Below, one piece after another: positions 60,316-64,000 of a stretch of 64,000 bases of DNA. The notes under the pieces were generated by a model that was not told where the DNA came from, searched no databases, and worked only from the letters and a program-made list of their open reading frames with translations. The DNA is from an uncultured Bacteroidales bacterium. Its GTDB lineage: Bacteria > Bacteroidota > Bacteroidia > Bacteroidales > Bacteroidaceae. The stretch is taken from the NCBI GenBank assembly GCA_902775375.1, contig CACYLU010000003.1, forward strand, positions 147,937 to 211,936, given 5' to 3'. The position numbers and the translations under genes are program-made. Position 1 is the first letter of the stretch. The number at the start of each line of letters is the position of its first letter.

Positions 60316-61791
60316 ATGAATCAGCAGCAACAAGGAAGCAAACTCTATTTGTTCTCCATCGTTTTAGTGGCAGTATTGGGAGGTTTGTTATTTGGTTATG
60401 ATACCGCAGTGATATCTGGCGCAGAAAAAGGTTTGCAAGCCTTCTTCCTGGGTGCGGATGATTTTGTGTATACCGATAGTTGGCATGGCTTCACCTGTGC
60501 CAGTGCCCTGATAGGTTGTGTGATAGGTAGCGCCTTGTCAGGTTGGATGGCCTCTTCGTTGGGACGTAAGCGCTCGTTGTTCGTAGCAGGCTTGTTGTTT
60601 TTTGTATCGGCATTAGGCTCTATGAACCCCGAATTCCTGTTCTTCAATCATGGTGAGGCTTCGATGAGTCTGCTGGTGGTATTCAATATCTATCGTGTTA
60701 TTGGAGGTATTGGCGTGGGTTTGGCATCAGCCATCTGCCCTATGTATATTGGTGAAGTAGCACCGTCAGGCATTCGAGGCATGTTGGTTTCGTGGAACCA
60801 GTTTGCCATTATTTTCGGTCAGCTGGTGGTTTACTTTGTCAATTTCATGATATTAGGCGAACATACTAATCCTATTATTGCTTCCATTGGCGAGGGTATC
60901 AATGCTGTAGCTCCAGGCAGTGACCCCTGGACTATTGAAACAGGATGGCGTTATATGTTTGGTAGCGAGGCAGTGCCTGCCGGCTTGTTTGCCCTGCTCA
61001 TTTGTCTGGTACCTGAAACGCCTCGTTACTTGGTGATGGTGGGCGATGATGCCAAGGCGCTGCATATCTTGGAACGTATCAATGGCACTTCTGTAGCACA
61101 AGAGATATTGCGCGATATCAAGGATACTATTACAGAAAAGACAGAAAAGTTGTTCTCCTATGGTTTCTTGTGCATCTTCATCGGTATCATGCTGAGCGTA
61201 TTCCAGCAGACCGTGGGAATTAATGCCGTGCTTTATTATGCCCCTCGTATCTTCGGCGATATGGGTATGGATAATCCTATGGTGCAAACTGTTATTATGG
61301 GCGTTGTCAACATTCTCTTCACCCTTGTAGCTGTGTTTACTGTCGAGAAATGGGGACGCAAGCCTCTCCTTATTAGTGGTTCTATCGGTATGGCGATTGG
61401 CGCATTTGGTGTGGCTCTCACTTTCGGCAAGGCTGGTTTGGAGATTGTTACCATGGTGAGCATCATGGTATATAGCGCTTCATTCATGATGTCATGGGGA
61501 CCCATCTGCTGGGTACTCATTGCCGAGATCTTCCCCAATACCATTCGAGGTAAGGCTGTGGCTATCGCAGTAGCTTTCCAGTGGATATTTAACTGGATAG
61601 TCAGTTCTTCATTTGTGCCAATGTTCAATATGCGGTTGGGCGATGATGCCAATTTCGGTCATTGGTTCACCTATGGTCTTTATGGTACCATCTGTGTCAT
61701 TGCAGCCGTGTTTGTGTGGCGACTTGTTCCTGAGACAAAAGGTAAGACTTTAGAGGATATGAGCAAGATGTGGCGTGGAAGAGGTAAGTAA
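60316..61791 (+). CDS. MFS sugar porter, D-xylose-H+ symporter-like
   Basis: 491 residues, twelve helices, sugar-porter family: GGLLFGYDTAVISG at the start, RVIGGIGVGLASAICPMYIG with EVAPSGIRG, RYLVMVG, QQTVGINAVLYYAP and the C-terminal PETKGKTLEDM. The QQTVGINAVLYYAP motif and overall length match XylE-like transporters. It imports xylose or another pentose/hexose with protons, which fits the xylan/arabinan block at the left end. A -7 element TATCTTTG is at 60275-60282. Confidence 0.9.
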   Translation: MNQQQQGSKLYLFSIVLVAVLGGLLFGYDTAVISGAEKGLQAFFLGADDFVYTDSWHGFTCASALIGCVIGSALSGWMASSLGRKRSLFVAGLLFFVSALGSMNPEFLFFNHGEASMSLLVVFNIYRVIGGIGVGLASAICPMYIGEVAPSGIRGMLVSWNQFAIIFGQLVVYFVNFMILGEHTNPIIASIGEGINAVAPGSDPWTIETGWRYMFGSEAVPAGLFALLICLVPETPRYLVMVGDDAKALHILERINGTSVAQEILRDIKDTITEKTEKLFSYGFLCIFIGIMLSVFQQTVGINAVLYYAPRIFGDMGMDNPMVQTVIMGVVNILFTLVAVFTVEKWGRKPLLISGSIGMAIGAFGVALTFGKAGLEIVTMVSIMVYSASFMMSWGPICWVLIAEIFPNTIRGKAVAIAVAFQWIFNWIVSSSFVPMFNMRLGDDANFGHWFTYGLYGTICVIAAVFVWRLVPETKGKTLEDMSKMWRGRGK

Positions 61792-61809
61792 CCGATTTTA
61801 ATGTTTTTG

Positions 61810-61841
61810 TTTGCAGAATTGGGGCTTTTACACTATCTTTG
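61810..61841 (+). promoter_or_regulatory. Promoter of the NhaD gene
   Basis: TTTG (61810-61813), 20 bp, TATCTTTG (61834-61841): an exact consensus match 23 bp before the ATG at 61865. Confidence 0.7.
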
Positions 61842-61864
61842 CCCCTCGTAAAAAATTATAAGAT

Positions 61865-63211
61865 ATGTCATTTGCGTTTTATCTGATTATTTGTGTGTTT
61901 GTTTTTGGATACCTCTGCATAGCCTTGGAGTATCCATTGAAAATTAACAAGGCTGCTACGGCACTGCTCATGTGTGCGGTACTGTGGACCATTTTCGCTG
62001 TGTCTGGCACAGGCGCTATGTCAACTGCTTTTGCAAACGCTATCTCTGGCGATTTTCGTGATTTCTTGAGCGATAACATTACTCATCACTTAGGAGAGAC
62101 TGGCGAGACCGTGTTCTTCCTGCTAGGAGCCATGACCATTGTTGAAGTAGTGGACCGTTGGGGTGGTTTCCGTGTCATTACCGACCATATCAAAGCAACG
62201 TCAAAAGTAGAACTGTTGTGGATATTGGGTGTACTGGCATTCTGCTTGTCTGCCATTCTTGATAACCTTACCACTACCATCATGATGTGTACGCTGCTCA
62301 ACAAGATTATTCCTGTTAGACACGATCGTTGGTTCTTTGCCAGCATGATTGTCATCGCAGCTAATGCCGGTGGTGCTTGGACACCTATTGGTGACGTTAC
62401 CACCATCATGCTGTGGATTGCAGGTAAGGTAAGCGCATTGAACATCATGCAGATGACTTTGTTGCCAAGTATCATAAGTATCCTGGTGCCTTTTGCTATC
62501 CTCTCTTATACTTTGCGTGGCGGTCATATCGAGGCTCCCTCAAATGATGAGGTAGATAACAGTCCTGCATCACGTGTGCCAGCACGTCAACGCATGATTG
62601 TGCTTTGTTTAGGTGTAGGTGTGCTTATCTGCGTTCCTATCTTCAAGAGCATTACCCATCTGCCTCCATATATTGGCATCTTAGGTGCATTGGGCATAGT
62701 TTGGATGGTTACAGAACTGATGCGCCCCAAAGATCCTGCTGAAGAGAACTATCATTCATTGAAGTTGTCTCATATCCTGGCACGTGTAGATTTGTCAAGC
62801 ATCATCTTCTTCTTGGGTATCCTGATGGCAGTTGGTGTATTGCAGGTTTGCGGTCATTTGTCAATGTTGGCAAACAGCCTCGATGGTATTGCTTTGGCAG
62901 AGCCTTATAAGTACTTCACTATTGATACTATTATCGGTGTGTTGTCAAGTATAGTAGATAATGTACCTTTGGTAGCTGGTACAATGGGTATGTATGACTT
63001 CCCAATGGATCACTACTTCTGGGAGATGCTGGCCTACTGTGCTGGTACTGGTGGTAGCATCCTGATCATCGGTTCTGCTGCTGGTGTGGCTGCTATGGGT
63101 ATCGAGAAGATTGATTTTATCTGGTACTTCAAGCATATCACTTGGATTGCTTTCATTGGCTACCTGGCTGGTGCCTTGTGTTACATAGGACAATACATGG
63201 TGATTCATTAA
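61865..63211 (+). CDS. nhaD: NhaD-type Na+/H+ antiporter
   Basis: 448 residues with about twelve membrane helices in the ion-transporter superfamily pattern. AILDNLTTTIMMCTLLNKI and SSIVDNVPLVAGTMGMYDF are the two opposing DN-type half-helix motifs of NhaD. NAGGAWTPIGDVTTIMLW is the conserved substrate loop, and GTGGSILIIGSAAGVAAMG the C-terminal one. It exchanges Na+ for H+ at the inner membrane. It ends in a clear terminator. Confidence 0.93.
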   Translation: MSFAFYLIICVFVFGYLCIALEYPLKINKAATALLMCAVLWTIFAVSGTGAMSTAFANAISGDFRDFLSDNITHHLGETGETVFFLLGAMTIVEVVDRWGGFRVITDHIKATSKVELLWILGVLAFCLSAILDNLTTTIMMCTLLNKIIPVRHDRWFFASMIVIAANAGGAWTPIGDVTTIMLWIAGKVSALNIMQMTLLPSIISILVPFAILSYTLRGGHIEAPSNDEVDNSPASRVPARQRMIVLCLGVGVLICVPIFKSITHLPPYIGILGALGIVWMVTELMRPKDPAEENYHSLKLSHILARVDLSSIIFFLGILMAVGVLQVCGHLSMLANSLDGIALAEPYKYFTIDTIIGVLSSIVDNVPLVAGTMGMYDFPMDHYFWEMLAYCAGTGGSILIIGSAAGVAAMGIEKIDFIWYFKHITWIAFIGYLAGALCYIGQYMVIH

Positions 63212-63217
63212 ATAATT

Positions 63218-63243
63218 AATCCCCGCCAATCGGCGGGGATTTT
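63218..63243 (+). terminator. Terminator of nhaD
   Basis: AATCCCCGCC (63218-63227), 4-nt loop, GGCGGGGATT (63232-63241), followed by further T; 7 bp after the stop. Confidence 0.85.
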
Positions 63244-63289
63244 GCTTATGTTGGCTATTTAATGAATAATAGAATGGTGATTGCTTACA

Positions 63290-63350
63290 TTGTAAGTAAT
63301 AGTATTGTAAGTAACAAACTTGTTAGTAACATTTTTATTTCTTACCTTTG
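63290..63350 (+). promoter_or_regulatory. Promoter with three 10-bp repeats at 15-bp spacing
   Basis: TTGTAAGTAA at 63290-63299 and 63305-63314 and TTGTTAGTAA at 63320-63329 are exactly 15 bp apart. The third overlaps the -33 TTG (63320-63322), which is 20 bp before TACCTTTG (63343-63350). It is an intact promoter with an operator-like array ahead of a truncated gene. Confidence 0.55.
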
Positions 63351-63365
63351 AGGCAGAACAACAAA

Positions 63366-63485
63366 ATGTTAGGAGATATGACGACAGATAATCCGTTCGT
63401 ATTTGGCAAGGCAGCAGAGGGGGCTTTCTTTACTGATAGGACAGAAGATGCCAAGCGTCTTACTTCCGCTAAGCCCACCTTTTAG
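63366..63485 (+). pseudogene. Truncated AAA-type ATPase, N-terminal fragment only
   Basis: The frame from the ATG at 63366 (or the in-frame ATG at 63378) encodes MTTDNPFVFGKAAEGAFFTD and RTEDAKRLT, then SAKPTF and a stop. The first part is the highly typical start of Bacteroidetes ATP-binding proteins of the archaeal-type AAA family. Those continue into a Walker A region of form ISPRRWGKTSL, which is absent here. About 30 residues of ~380 remain, joined to unrelated sequence, so this is a deletion remnant behind an intact promoter. Confidence 0.65.
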
Positions 63486-63530
63486 TTTTTCTAAGCTCTC
63501 CTTTTCAAATGCAGCAATAAATATTTAAAG

Positions 63531-63606
63531 AACCTACAACCCTACTTACAACCATAAAATGCTTTTATATCATAATCTTTTTAGAAAGGGTGTAAGGTTG
63601 TAGGTT
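63531..63606. repeat. 15-bp inverted repeat downstream of the ATPase remnant
   Basis: AACCTACAACCCTAC (63531-63545) and GTAAGGTTGTAGGTT (63592-63606) are complementary at 14 of 15 positions across a 46-nt A/T-rich loop. It could be a footprint of a mobile element, a regulator site, or a hairpin RNA. The rest of 63486-63690 shows no gene. Confidence 0.45.
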
Positions 63607-63694
63607 TATAATGATTCTTAAACCATTTTCATTAAGGACCCTGTTTACAGACACAAAAAAATGTGCCAACTGCTATATTATTGGCAAAAATATA

Positions 63695-63718
63695 GGCGAG
63701 GCATTTGCCTCGCCTGTT
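63695..63718 (+). terminator. Hairpin terminator before the third repeat array
   Basis: GGCGAGGC-ATTT-GCCTCGCC (63695-63714) followed by TGTTTTATT. It is a compact intrinsic terminator with no intact gene upstream of it. Confidence 0.65.
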
Positions 63719-63734
63719 TTATTCTGTACAATAC

Positions 63735-63912
63735 TAATGCCTCCTTTGCCTTGCTCCGATATCTGCTATGGGGTTACTCTGATGCCTCCTATGGGTTGTT
63801 GAGATGCTTGCTAAGGGTCGTGGCAAAGTCTCCCGTCACCCGTCGCAATATCTTCTTTACCCCCATAGCAGATACTGCGACACCTGTTAGCAGATATTAG
63901 AACATCCTAAAA
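63735..63912. repeat. Degenerate 22-bp tandem array, locus 3 (about 8 units)
   Basis: Units start near 63735, 63757, 63780, 63802, 63824, 63846, 63869 and 63891, 22-23 bp each (for example TGATGCCTCCTATGGGTTGT followed by TG). The block aligns along its length with the reverse complement of locus 1. It also contains a perfect 14-bp inverted repeat (63760-63773 with 63861-63874). The remaining bases to 64000 show nothing I can name. Confidence 0.7.
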
Positions 63913-64000
63913 TCCGCAACTATCATCCAATACACGATTAAGGGTAGATTTATGAGTCGTTAGTAGCAGCTTTCAGTAAAAAGCAACAGCACAACATCAA

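Noticed and set aside
63611-63802. 63-79-codon frames at the right end
   Set aside because: They run through the terminator at 63695-63714 and into the repeat array, so they are not real genes.

Overview
The window reads as chromosomal DNA of a Bacteroidales bacterium, most likely Prevotellaceae (Prevotella/Segatella-like), called from gene content only. The signs are many promoters of the Bacteroidetes form (TTTG, 19-20 bp, TAnnTTTG), almost no Shine-Dalgarno sequences, a short primary sigma factor without region 1.1, many lipoproteins, OMP_b-brl and TonB-plug proteins, a BspA-like surface repeat protein, and NadC/GalK/GdhA/RlmH of Bacteroidetes type. No rRNA, tRNA, IS element or CRISPR array was found.

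Layout. 1-13.5 kb is an accessory block for plant polysaccharide use. It holds two CE1-type esterases (one cut by the window edge), a NagB-like/PIG-L fusion, a GH127 arabinofuranosidase, two paralogous alpha/beta-hydrolase lipoproteins and a GH-A clan glycosidase. A membrane-anchored kelch/AraC regulator, a 41-residue peptide and a BspA-like lipoprotein sit among them. 13.4-19.1 kb is a complete MacB-type tripartite exporter operon. 19.2-24.9 kb carries a CDF metal transporter, DUF4468, a membrane acyltransferase and a run of acetyltransferases. 25-29.2 kb has an outer-membrane barrel protein and a LiaF-like protein divergent from a membrane LytTR regulator. 29.3-34.3 kb is a housekeeping set: NlpC/P60 peptidase, dipeptide epimerase, HtrA protease and primary sigma factor. 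34.4-39.8 kb has a clostripain-family protease, a two-component system and two tandem TonB-plug proteins without barrels. 40.4-48.4 kb has a TlpA-like thioredoxin, a membrane TPR regulator, rlmH, nadC, and an ECF sigma operon whose second gene looks like an anti-sigma factor spanning both membranes. 48.4-55.5 kb is DsbA-like, galK-transporter-galM, manA and gdhA. 55.7-63.2 kb has a small membrane protein, an amidase, two DUF4230 proteins, an AsmA-like protein, a sugar porter and NhaD. The right end holds a truncated ATPase remnant and repeats.

The most unusual content is (i) the ECF sigma / envelope-spanning anti-sigma locus with an odd TTG start, (ii) a family of 22-bp-period degenerate repeats at three intergenic loci (12.1, 39.9 and 63.7 kb), two of which are inverted copies of one element, (iii) a three-arm terminator with alternative pairing ahead of the 41-residue peptide gene, (iv) a NagB domain that has lost its catalytic residues, fused to an intact PIG-L deacetylase, and (v) TonB-plug proteins ending where the barrel should begin. 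All functional statements come from reading the sequence and from memory of protein families; no searches were run.
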